Positions 1-6,015 of a stretch of 7,576 nt of DNA are shown here, piece by piece. The stretch comes from Candidatus Omnitrophota bacterium (GTDB lineage Bacteria; Omnitrophota; Gorgyraeia; 1-14-0-20-64-10), in contig JAHFFF010000079.1 of assembly GCA_023248095.1 (NCBI GenBank), positions 1 through 7,576 on the forward strand. Reading direction: 5' to 3'. The notes under the pieces were generated by a model. It was not told the DNA's origin. It was given only the letters and a program-made list of their open reading frames with translations, and did no database searches. Each line of letters starts with the position of its first letter. Position 1 is the stretch's first letter. Both the position numbers and the translations under genes were made by a program.

Positions 1-3000
1 CAGAGCAAAAGCCGATCGGTTAGATAATCTGCCGGATTGTGCAGGACGAACGACAGTTGCATTCCCGACCTATCGGCCAACGTCTCGAGTCGTTGACCTT
101 CCTCCAGTCCACCGTAAAAATACACCGCATCCCCTCGCTGAGCTGCCTGGGTGAGGGTGTCGTAGGGATCCCCTCGGTCAATCACCAAACGCTCTTCCAG
201 CCCCGCGTAGACCTGAAGGCCGAGGAACTCCTGCGCTAACTCTCTGCCGATAACAACCACCGGCCTGGAATCCGGCGGGCTGACAGACTCGAAGCTGTCC
301 ACAAACTCCTGCGCCGTGGCCAAAGTTCTTTGCCGCTCCTCCATCCCAGCGGAAAGAGCGCGAGAAGCCGCACCGAGATGTTTGATTGCTTCCTGGGGCG
401 GCATCTCTTCCGCCTGCCGTAGAGGGATATAAACCGTCTCCCAAAAACGAGGCGGGTCTGAGCGGTACATCCGGTAAGCCGATTGGGACAGCCGGAAGAA
501 TGCTTCCCCTCCGACGTCTCGGAAAACCTCTCCGTGGTAGTCAAAGAGCAGATCCCTAAGCAGGTCGCTGGTTATCCAGCTGCGGCCGTTGAGCGCTCCC
601 ATCTGCGACAAGCGTTCTGCCGCCTCTACCCGCTCAAACGTGTCGGCCTTTTGGTGACGCAGGACCGCCAGATCCCTTTGAATTGTCTCCCGGCGGGAAC
701 TGGCGGAGACATCCTGGCCGCCGGCGTCATAGACGGTACGAATCACCCACCTTCTCTTGACCCGATAGGCCACGGCAGTGACAAAGATTCCTGGTTTATA
801 AGGAAGGGCTGTTTGCCTGCGCTTGTTGGAGATCGGGTCCCAAAAAGAGGCTTGGCCATGGGACGCCGCAGTCGATAGGTTCTCGAAAGCAACCGACCTT
901 TTGGACTTTTTCAGGGCGTCCCGGACAGTTCGGGCAGCCAGCTTATGAGTTGCCTTGTAGAGTTTACCCGAGATCACCTTGCCTCTTTGCAAAACCGGAT
1001 CGATCCAAATCCTCTTCTGTGCCGGATGAGGATAAACGATTGGGCCGGTAGCGTCCATGCGACGGACCACTTGGGGCCGCCGGTCCGGATCCTCGGCCTG
1101 AAAATCAACCTGCAGCAGGACCGATTCGGATGAAGAAATGGAGGTGAGGAAAACCTCCCGCTCGAAAAAGAAGCCAAGCAAACCGAGTTTATCCTCCGGG
1201 TCGTACGTTGGGAAACCTTGGATCGAGATCACCTGGGCCCCCGACCGCGACACCTTGGACCACACCCTATCCCAAACGGGGTTGGTGATCTCCAGATCCG
1301 GTTTTGTGCCGGGTAGAACGAGTCCTTTATCATCCCGGGGCGGATCCACAAAAACACGGAACAGGGCATCAGGCCGGATGTCGCTCCTGGGAAAGACCGG
1401 TTCGCCGCCGGTTGCCTTCCAAGCCCGCAGCGGCATCCCCGTTGACGGGTCCACTTGAACGGTCAACAATGGACCCTTTCTCTTTTTCGGAATGGTGAGC
1501 GTGGTGGACCGAATCACGCCTGGCCGAATGGAAAAATACGCCTGGTTCGGCCGCCCGTCGTTCCTGCGAAAAGTCCGGACACGAGTGGCATAAACTGTGC
1601 CCGGATTTCTCTTGGCGACCTCAAACCAAAAACTGCTGTAGACTTGAGCTAGTGCCCGGAAAAGGAACGCTCCTTCCTGAATCCGGCCCTCTTTCACCGA
1701 CGGGTCCAGATAAAACAGAACCTGGCCTTCAAACGAATAGACGATCTTCCCGGTGTCCATCCGACGGGCCACCTGGACAGCATGATGCGGGTCGGCCACC
1801 GCAATCTCAACAGCCAAACGGACCGGCTTATCCGGGTCGAAAGTCTGGGGCGAGATGTTCGTGGAATGGGGTCTGCCTGTGCCTGAGCGCATGAACAACA
1901 CGGCGCGGTCCTTGCTGAGCCACGTCCGGACATTCAGCAGGAAAACCATCTTGGCCTGCTGAACACGGGGGTCCTTCCAAAGGGAATCCAACCGGGCGAT
2001 CTTCAGGTCTGCAATATGCTTGCGCTGGTCCGGAATCGGAAGACCACGCTCATCCCGTTCCAGATCAACGTAGACGGAAAATGTCCCTTTATATCGAGCA
2101 GGCTGGGATTTACCGTAGGCCTCCTCAAAAGGAACCCCGTGGGCTTGAAAGAAGTTGGGCCAGCTGTTTTCATACTCGGGGAATTTCTTTGTCCGGACAA
2201 TCTGCCCGTAGGCTCTCTTCAGCTCCTTCCCTAAGGGCGTCAAGGACTGCGGACCGTGCTCGACAAGATGCGGTTTGAAGGAAAGGCCCTCCTTCTGAGC
2301 ACGTTTGACCACACGAGCAAACCGCTTTGCCGTCCAGGGGCGCAGGTCCACCTCTCGGCTCAGAGCAATTTCAATTCCTGTGATCCCTTTCCGGAATGCC
2401 TCCTGCCATCGCAGGAACAAAGGGGAGGAGAGGTGTTGGGCCCTGGCCATGGCTCGGTTCACCAGCTGAAACAGCCTTCTTCCATTTTTATGAGCCCCTC
2501 GGAACCCGTCGGCGGTGGGTCGCTGGCCCAAAAGCTGTTCGGCTTCGGCCGGGTTCAGTGAAATCCTTCCCGTGGAAGGATCAAAAAACTTCTCACCGGC
2601 CAAAGATTCCGAGCGGATTAAAGCGTCCAACAGACGCCCGGCCACTTCCTGCGGGTCGTAATAAAGCGAATTCCGGCCAGCTTTCTCCTCCAACCCGGCA
2701 GCGGGGGGAAAATCCATCCTTTGAAAGGTTACTATCTCCGACATTACGCTGCCATCCCTTTTGTATTTATAGATCTCCGTTCTCTGTCCGCGTTTATCAG
2801 AAAGTTTTGGATGAAAAAGGTAGTACAAATTTTCATCGCGTGGCACCACACTTTTGCCTAAGATTTCAGGAGGGAGAAAATACGAGGCAAATCGTTCAGG
2901 AGACTGTTCGAACTTAGTTATTCCAGCCTCCAGTTTATGTTTCATATTCATGAGGTAATCTTGAACTTGGCCCCGAATCACCTCTAGAGTCTCTGAAGAG

Positions 3001-3524
3001 AAAACACTTTCGTCCATCGAAACGAATAGGGGGGCTTTTGCAGACTCGATCAGGATTTCCCCCACACCCGAAATCCGGCCGTCTTCTAAGAGTATCCTCG
3101 CCACGAAACCGGGGCGCGCCTGCACACCCCCGAAGGAGACCAGCGTATGAAAATGTACCCACCACTTCCTTTCTGCCCCTTGAATTAATCCATTTTCTGG
3201 GGTGGAATCCAATCCGAAGACAAGTGGACTTGGAACTCTGAGGTAATCTGACCACTCTTTCCTGATCAGCTGCTTCACTCGGGCGGTGAGCACTCCCTCC
3301 TCCAACCCGGCAGCGGGAACAACTGGGATAGCAGGAAGAACCGATCGGGCGATGCGGCCGATTTCGTGAAGAGTGGCATCGGGGCTTGTTCGGAGCGCCT
3401 CCTCTAGACCAGCCGTCCGTTTGGAATCCTCGGTTAGTTCCTGAGCACGCAAGGCGAAGGCAGGGTTGGGGATAGACAAGGTGAGCGCTACCAGGAGCAC
3501 CATCGTTTTGAAAATGGGCTTCAT
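1..3524 (-). CDS. Very large exported protein with AGLEE motifs, function unknown (partial, C-terminus outside window)
   Basis: The frame is open for all 1174 codons from the ATG at 3524-3522 to the window edge, with no in-frame stop. Minus-strand translation is coherent throughout, with an ordinary amino-acid mix. The N-terminus is a typical Sec signal peptide: Lys-containing start, hydrophobic core at residues 8-18, and AFA before a likely cut after residue 24. I recognise no known family. Visible parts: a soluble N-terminal region (about 25-480), two related ~215-residue modules (482-696 and 722-935), a charged helical stretch (about 936-1090), and an alpha/beta-looking segment near 1095-1174 with hydrophobic strands such as PVVVIG and AVYFYGG. 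The word AGLEE occurs at residues 38-42, 72-76, 276-280 and 1107-1111; AGMEE at 1059-1063; GGLEE at 1138-1142. The protein probably acts in the periplasm or outside the cell. It is transcribed away from the ORF6N gene, from the spacer at 3525-3695. The Shine-Dalgarno sequence is weak: AAGGA lies about 14 nt upstream. The reading frame is near certain; the function is unknown. Confidence 0.9.
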   Translation of the reverse strand, partial: MKPIFKTMVLLVALTLSIPNPAFALRAQELTEDSKRTAGLEEALRTSPDATLHEIGRIARSVLPAIPVVPAAGLEEGVLTARVKQLIRKEWSDYLRVPSPLVFGLDSTPENGLIQGAERKWWVHFHTLVSFGGVQARPGFVARILLEDGRISGVGEILIESAKAPLFVSMDESVFSSETLEVIRGQVQDYLMNMKHKLEAGITKFEQSPERFASYFLPPEILGKSVVPRDENLYYLFHPKLSDKRGQRTEIYKYKRDGSVMSEIVTFQRMDFPPAAGLEEKAGRNSLYYDPQEVAGRLLDALIRSESLAGEKFFDPSTGRISLNPAEAEQLLGQRPTADGFRGAHKNGRRLFQLVNRAMARAQHLSSPLFLRWQEAFRKGITGIEIALSREVDLRPWTAKRFARVVKRAQKEGLSFKPHLVEHGPQSLTPLGKELKRAYGQIVRTKKFPEYENSWPNFFQAHGVPFEEAYGKSQPARYKGTFSVYVDLERDERGLPIPDQRKHIADLKIARLDSLWKDPRVQQAKMVFLLNVRTWLSKDRAVLFMRSGTGRPHSTNISPQTFDPDKPVRLAVEIAVADPHHAVQVARRMDTGKIVYSFEGQVLFYLDPSVKEGRIQEGAFLFRALAQVYSSFWFEVAKRNPGTVYATRVRTFRRNDGRPNQAYFSIRPGVIRSTTLTIPKKRKGPLLTVQVDPSTGMPLRAWKATGGEPVFPRSDIRPDALFRVFVDPPRDDKGLVLPGTKPDLEITNPVWDRVWSKVSRSGAQVISIQGFPTYDPEDKLGLLGFFFEREVFLTSISSSESVLLQVDFQAEDPDRRPQVVRRMDATGPIVYPHPAQKRIWIDPVLQRGKVISGKLYKATHKLAARTVRDALKKSKRSVAFENLSTAASHGQASFWDPISNKRRQTALPYKPGIFVTAVAYRVKRRWVIRTVYDAGGQDVSASSRRETIQRDLAVLRHQKADTFERVEAAERLSQMGALNGRSWITSDLLRDLLFDYHGEVFRDVGGEAFFRLSQSAYRMYRSDPPRFWETVYIPLRQAEEMPPQEAIKHLGAASRALSAGMEERQRTLATAQEFVDSFESVSPPDSRPVVVIGRELAQEFLGLQVYAGLEERLVIDRGDPYDTLTQAAQRGDAVYFYGGLEEGQRLETLADRSGMQLSFVLHNPADYLTDRLLL
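720..1361 (-). repeat. Internal protein module, copy 2 (residues 722-935 of the giant protein)
   Basis: This is the second copy of a divergent module. Anchors shared with copy 1, in the same order: FRVFVDPPRDDKGL (FSVYVDLERDERGL in copy 1), VLLQVDF (VRLAVEI), VVRRMDATGPIVY (VARRMDTGKIVY), IWIDP (LFYLDP), and YKPGIF (IRPGVI) near the end. The VxRRMD anchor lies 97 residues after the module start, against 103 in copy 1. Total lengths are nearly equal (214 and 215). Similarity is at protein level only, so the duplication is old. The role of the module is unknown; alternating hydrophobic residues suggest beta structure. Confidence 0.7.
1437..2081 (-). repeat. Internal protein module, copy 1 (residues 482-696 of the giant protein)
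   Basis: This is the first copy of the duplicated module. It begins at FSVYVDLERDERGL (residue 482), passes VRLAVEI (568-574) and VARRMD (585-590), and ends near VQVDPSTG (about 696). About 25 unrelated-looking residues separate it from copy 2. No AGLEE word falls inside either copy; all lie in the flanks. I recognise no Pfam-type family, so the domain boundaries are my estimates from matching the two copies. Confidence 0.7.
2685..2705 (-). repeat. 21-bp exact repeat encoding PAAGLEE, copy 2
   Basis: This stretch encodes residues 274-280 (PAAGLEE) of the giant protein. It is base-for-base identical to 3297-3317. The identity stops exactly at both ends of the seven codons, since the flanking bases differ. 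The codons used are CCC GCT GCC GGG TTG GAG GAG. Confidence 0.85.
3297..3317 (-). repeat. 21-bp exact repeat encoding PAAGLEE, copy 1
   Basis: This stretch encodes residues 70-76 of the giant protein with the same seven codons as 2685-2705, 612 bp away. The other AGLEE-type words (3399-3413, 336-350, 192-206, 99-113) use different synonymous codons. Only this pair is preserved at DNA level. Confidence 0.85.
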
Positions 3525-3534
3525 CGGGGAGATT

Positions 3535-3554
3535 TATCCTTTGATAAAAGGATA
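3535..3554. promoter_or_regulatory. Perfect 8-bp inverted repeat, candidate operator
   Basis: The arms TATCCTTT and AAAGGATA flank a 4-nt centre (GATA), 11 bp upstream of the giant gene's ATG. The element covers the proposed -10 box of that gene. If that promoter is right, one arm would not be transcribed, which favours a protein-binding site over an RNA hairpin. If transcription starts further upstream, the same sequence would form a hairpin hiding the weak AAGGA ribosome-binding sequence. Confidence 0.5.
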
Positions 3555-3577
3555 CCTGCTGGCCCTTTAAAAAACAA
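3549..3577 (-). promoter_or_regulatory. Candidate sigma70-type promoter of the giant gene
   Basis: On the minus strand, TTGTTT (3577-3572) is followed after exactly 17 bp by TATCCT (3554-3549). This is a fair match to TTGACA-17-TATAAT. It lies in the AT-rich spacer about 25 bp upstream of the start codon. The -10 box overlaps the inverted repeat at 3535-3554, so binding there could block initiation. The call rests on sequence pattern only. Confidence 0.45.
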
Positions 3578-3695
3578 GGATTACAGCGGAATATTTCTAA
3601 GCTAGATTTATATTAACTGACATGGCACAGGATATTACTAAATTAGCAAATATTTTGTTTATTTGTTGAGTCAATTGGCGTATCCTAACATAGCT

Positions 3696-4208
3696 ATGAA
3701 ACGTGCACTTCCAGTCAAACAGATAGAACGTAGGATTTTCCTGGCTCGTGGTCAGAAAGTGATGCTGAGCTTCCACCTCGCCGAGCTCTATGAAGTAGAG
3801 ACCAAGGTATTGATGCAAGCTGTCAAGCGTAACATCGAGCGGTTTCCGCAGGATTTCATGTTTCAACTGACAACCCAGGAATTCCAAGCTCTAAGGTCAC
3901 AATTTGTGACCTTAGAAACGGGCCGCGGAAAGTATCCGAAGTACTTGCCCTATGCCTTCACAGAGCAAGGTGTCGCCATGCTTTCCAGCGTTTTAAGGAG
4001 TAGGCGGGCCATCCAGGTCAACGTTGCGATAATGCGTGCCTTCGTGAAACTCCGAGGGATACTCGCAGCTCACAAGGATTTGGCCCGAAAGCTAGAAACC
4101 CTAGAGCAGAAATACGACGCTCAGTTCAAAGTAGTTTTTGATGCTATCCGGGAACTGATGGGGCCGCCAGCTTCTCCGCGGCGGCGGATTGGGTTTCATC
4201 CGGTGTAG
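3696..4208 (+). CDS. ORF6N-domain protein (putative phage-type DNA-binding protein)
   Basis: This 170-residue protein has the full pattern of ORF6N-domain proteins: [30 protein letters not shown] at the start (about residues 10-39), [15 protein letters not shown] (45-59), [17 protein letters not shown] (86-102), then a charged helix likely to form a coiled coil (about 125-155). The closing RRIGFH resembles the usual end of the family, so it appears complete. ORF6N domains are known from phage proteins and many bacterial chromosomes, where DNA binding is presumed but the role is poorly defined. I chose the ATG at 3696; a TTG at 3663 in the same frame would add 11 residues that do not fit the family. 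No Shine-Dalgarno sequence is visible, and TATCCT ends 9 nt before the ATG, so leaderless translation is possible. The gene stands alone on its strand, with lower GC than its neighbours, and its last 13 bp overlap the end of larC tail to tail. This suggests a mobile-type newcomer. Confidence 0.9.
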   Translation: MKRALPVKQIERRIFLARGQKVMLSFHLAELYEVETKVLMQAVKRNIERFPQDFMFQLTTQEFQALRSQFVTLETGRGKYPKYLPYAFTEQGVAMLSSVLRSRRAIQVNVAIMRAFVKLRGILAAHKDLARKLETLEQKYDAQFKVVFDAIRELMGPPASPRRRIGFHPV

Positions 4209-4957
4209 GGGAGGTCGCCTGTTTGTCCTAAGAGCAAACGTAGGAAACCACGGCCTGGGGATGGGCTCCCATGTCCCGCCCCGTGGCCGATCCCTAAAAC
4301 CTTGAACGGGGGAGCAGGATTTAGGGAGCCAAAGGCCGATAAAAGAGCCGCCCCGGTTGGAGTGGTCCATTCGAAGCGATCCTTCCTGTGCACAATCGGA
4401 AAGTTGCGCAGCAGCCGAAGGGTCGCCGGACCCGGTGTGAGACAGCGCCCACCCCCATGACCCTGGTGAAAGTGGCCTACGGGGATTGGGTTGACAAAGA
4501 GGGATTGAACCCGAAAGTGGGATAGCCCCGCGCAGAATCCACAGAAAGACACCCAGGTATCGGGCCGGCCCACTTGATGGAATTGAACCTCATTCCAGGG
4601 AACGCCATGCACGTACCCTTCGGCTTTCGCCAGGATCGTCCAAACACGAGTGATTGATTTCCGGATCGAAGGATCGAGATCCGATTGTTCCACCCAGCGG
4701 ATCACCTCACCTGCTCGAGTCGGGAGGATCCGCCCGATCGATCCCTCATCAACTGATAAACGGATAGCCCTTGTTTCTCTATCACGAGCGACGGCTCGTT
4801 CATCGCGAACGCGCTCCGTCACGATCCGGACGTCGCCGAGATTCAGCCGGCGCAGGAGGCGCTGCAACCTCTGCAGGGGAAATCCCAGATTCAGCATGGC
4901 GGCCAGCAACATATCCCCGCTGACACCGGCGGAAGCGTCGACGTACAGGATCCTCAT
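4196..4957 (-). CDS. larC: LarC first domain only (nickel-pincer cofactor nickel insertion), truncated
   Basis: LarC inserts nickel into the pyridinium-bisthiocarboxylate mononucleotide made by LarB and LarE, using CTP. Recognisable parts of this 253-residue protein: start [21 protein letters not shown] (family MxILYFDxxSGxSGDM), EVQFHQVG at 123-130 (family VHFHEVG), NPIPVG (156-161), [14 protein letters not shown] (167-180), TTPTGAALL (198-206), and GIGHGAG followed by FLRLLLG (222-244). These cover the LarC1 half. Full LarC is about 400 residues, and the CTP-binding LarC2 half is absent: a stop follows at 4196, and the other two minus frames beyond it show no LarC2 sequence. Lactobacillus plantarum joins LarC1 and LarC2 by a ribosomal frameshift, but here there is nothing to shift into. 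Several conserved positions also differ. The ATG at 4957 fits the family start and lies 7 nt after the larB stop. The gene is likely non-functional alone, or needs a separate LarC2. Confidence 0.85.
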   Translation of the reverse strand: MRILYVDASAGVSGDMLLAAMLNLGFPLQRLQRLLRRLNLGDVRIVTERVRDERAVARDRETRAIRLSVDEGSIGRILPTRAGEVIRWVEQSDLDPSIRKSITRVWTILAKAEGYVHGVPWNEVQFHQVGRPDTWVSFCGFCAGLSHFRVQSLFVNPIPVGHFHQGHGGGRCLTPGPATLRLLRNFPIVHRKDRFEWTTPTGAALLSAFGSLNPAPPFKVLGIGHGAGHGSPSPGRGFLRLLLGQTGDLPYTG

Positions 4958-4964
4958 TACACCC

Positions 4965-5675
4965 TTAGCGGTGGTTTCCGGCAATCAGAGCCGCAAGGTA
5001 CCCCGCCCCGAATCCGTTGTCGATGTTGACCACCGCCACGCCCGGTGAACAGCTGTTGAGCATGGTGAGCAGAGGGGCTACTCCCCGGAAAGAGGCGCCG
5101 TAGCCGACGCTGGTGGGAACCGCCACGACGGGGCAAGGGGTCAGGCCGCTGATCACGCTGGGGAGGACGCCGTCCATGCCGGCTACCACAACCACCACGC
5201 GGGCCTTCCGGATCCTGCGCTGATTCTTCAGGACCCGGTGCAGGCCGGCCACCCCCACATCGAAGAGGCGCCCCACCGGCTGGCCCATCCACTGCGCGGT
5301 AACCGCCGCCTCCTCGGCCACCGGGATATCCCCGGTGCCCGCCGTCACCACCAACACCTCCCCTGTCTTACGGGATGCGCGGCCCCTCCGCCCTTTTCCT
5401 CTCTGAATCGGACCGGCCAGGATCCCCGCCTGCGGAAAGTAGGTCAGCCAAGGAAGCTGGCGCGATACCAACTTCGCCACCACAGCGGAGACCTTGGTGA
5501 TCAGAACCGGCTGGCCGTTCCGCTTCAGCGCTTGCGCAATGGCCACCACCTGGGCGGAACTTTTCCCCTTGGCGTAGATCACCTCAGGGAAATGGCGGCG
5601 CAGGTTTCGGTGCAGGTCCACCTTGGCAAAGGGAAGCTCGAAGGTCTTCCTGCTAGAGGGCAAAGATGATGGCAA
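4965..5675 (-). CDS. larB: LarB, nicotinic acid adenine dinucleotide carboxylase/hydrolase
   Basis: LarB carboxylates and hydrolyses nicotinic acid adenine dinucleotide in the first step of the nickel-pincer nucleotide pathway. It belongs to a PurE-like fold family. The 236 residues carry the family pattern in order: FPEVIYAKGKS (29-39), TAGTGDIPVAEEAA (111-124), DVGVAGLHR (139-147), VVAGMDGVLPSVISGL (163-178), VPTSVGYGASF (186-196), MLNSCSPG (205-212) and VVNIDNGFGAG (215-225). Cys209 in the NSC motif matches the cysteine known to form the covalent pyridine intermediate. The N-terminus is short: the helix of about 20-30 residues that usually precedes the first motif is missing, and an in-frame stop lies just upstream of the TTG at 5675. 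No clear Shine-Dalgarno sequence is present, and the start overlaps the upstream gene by 23 nt, so translation probably depends on coupling. A second TTG at 5663 is equally possible. Confidence 0.93.
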   Translation of the reverse strand: MPSSLPSSRKTFELPFAKVDLHRNLRRHFPEVIYAKGKSSAQVVAIAQALKRNGQPVLITKVSAVVAKLVSRQLPWLTYFPQAGILAGPIQRGKGRRGRASRKTGEVLVVTAGTGDIPVAEEAAVTAQWMGQPVGRLFDVGVAGLHRVLKNQRRIRKARVVVVVAGMDGVLPSVISGLTPCPVVAVPTSVGYGASFRGVAPLLTMLNSCSPGVAVVNIDNGFGAGYLAALIAGNHR

Positions 5676-6015
5676 GGAGAGTCAACAGGATGAGGAATGC
5701 AACGAGGTAAAAATCGTTGAAGTAGAGGAAATCAATCAGGCGTTCCCAAAGAGAAGAGCGAGAAGTTCCTGAAGGCTCGGAGACAGATGCGGGGCGAACC
5801 CCGCTTTTCTGTTTCCGAGCCCGCAGGAGCTCCACATCGCTGGAGCGCACACGCAGAAGATTTCCGGCAAGACGAAAAGAGGGTAAGCTTCCATCGCGAA
5901 TCATCACTCCCACGTCATCGGCAGGAAGCCCCAGTCGCCTTGCAGCCTCTTCCAGCGTCAGGAACTTTTCTGACTCGCCACCCACTCGTCGATCTTTGTC
6001 TTCTCGAACCGCCAT
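5653..6015 (-). CDS. Helix-turn-helix protein with C-terminal membrane anchor
   Basis: This 120-residue protein has a MerR/excisionase-type helix-turn-helix at residues 18-66 (FLTLEEAARRLGL, then MIRDGSLPSFRLAGNLLRV). A polar linker (67-88) and an amphipathic stretch lead to one hydrophobic helix at 103-120 (YLVAFLILLTLLAIIFAL) that ends the protein. This is a tail-anchor layout that would hold a DNA-binding domain at the inner face of the membrane. The ATG at 6015 is well supported: a perfect AGGAGG lies 7 nt upstream (6028-6023), inside the preceding gene. The first 58 nt overlap the end of the bactofilin gene in another frame. Its helix-turn-helix resembles the one ending the bactofilin, so the two domains are probably related and may bind similar sites. 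No enzyme or sensor domain is present. Its target is unknown; a role in anchoring DNA or regulating genes from the membrane is inference. Confidence 0.85.
   Translation of the reverse strand: MAVREDKDRRVGGESEKFLTLEEAARRLGLPADDVGVMIRDGSLPSFRLAGNLLRVRSSDVELLRARKQKSGVRPASVSEPSGTSRSSLWERLIDFLYFNDFYLVAFLILLTLLAIIFAL

Noticed and set aside
39..3255. Numerous 60-170 codon plus- and minus-strand frames within the left half
   Set aside because: All lie inside the continuous 1174-codon minus frame, which has a signal peptide and internal protein duplication. The shadow frames show low-complexity, Arg/Pro-rich composition and no ribosome-binding sites.
3655..3686. Promoter TTGTTT/TATCCT for the ORF6N gene
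   Set aside because: The spacing is 20 bp, too long for a confident call. Alternative -35 boxes give 12 bp or poor matches, so I only note the TATCCT near the start codon.
4228..4246. GTTTG...CAAAC inverted repeat as a terminator between ORF6N and larC
   Set aside because: The stem is only 5 bp with a 9-nt loop and no T run, and it lies within larC coding sequence.
4101..4370. Minus-strand frame that could supply LarC2 through a programmed frameshift
   Set aside because: Its translation after the LarC1 end ([14 protein letters not shown]...) has no LarC2 motif, and the third frame stops after about 20 residues. No slippery heptamer is apparent near 4210-4225.
4650..5669. Plus-strand frames opposite larC and larB
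   Set aside because: They are antisense to strongly conserved family motifs and have no recognisable product.
5653..6015. HTH gene as a prophage excisionase
   Set aside because: The fold type is shared, but it has a membrane anchor, sits in a housekeeping gene string, and no integrase or attachment site is present.
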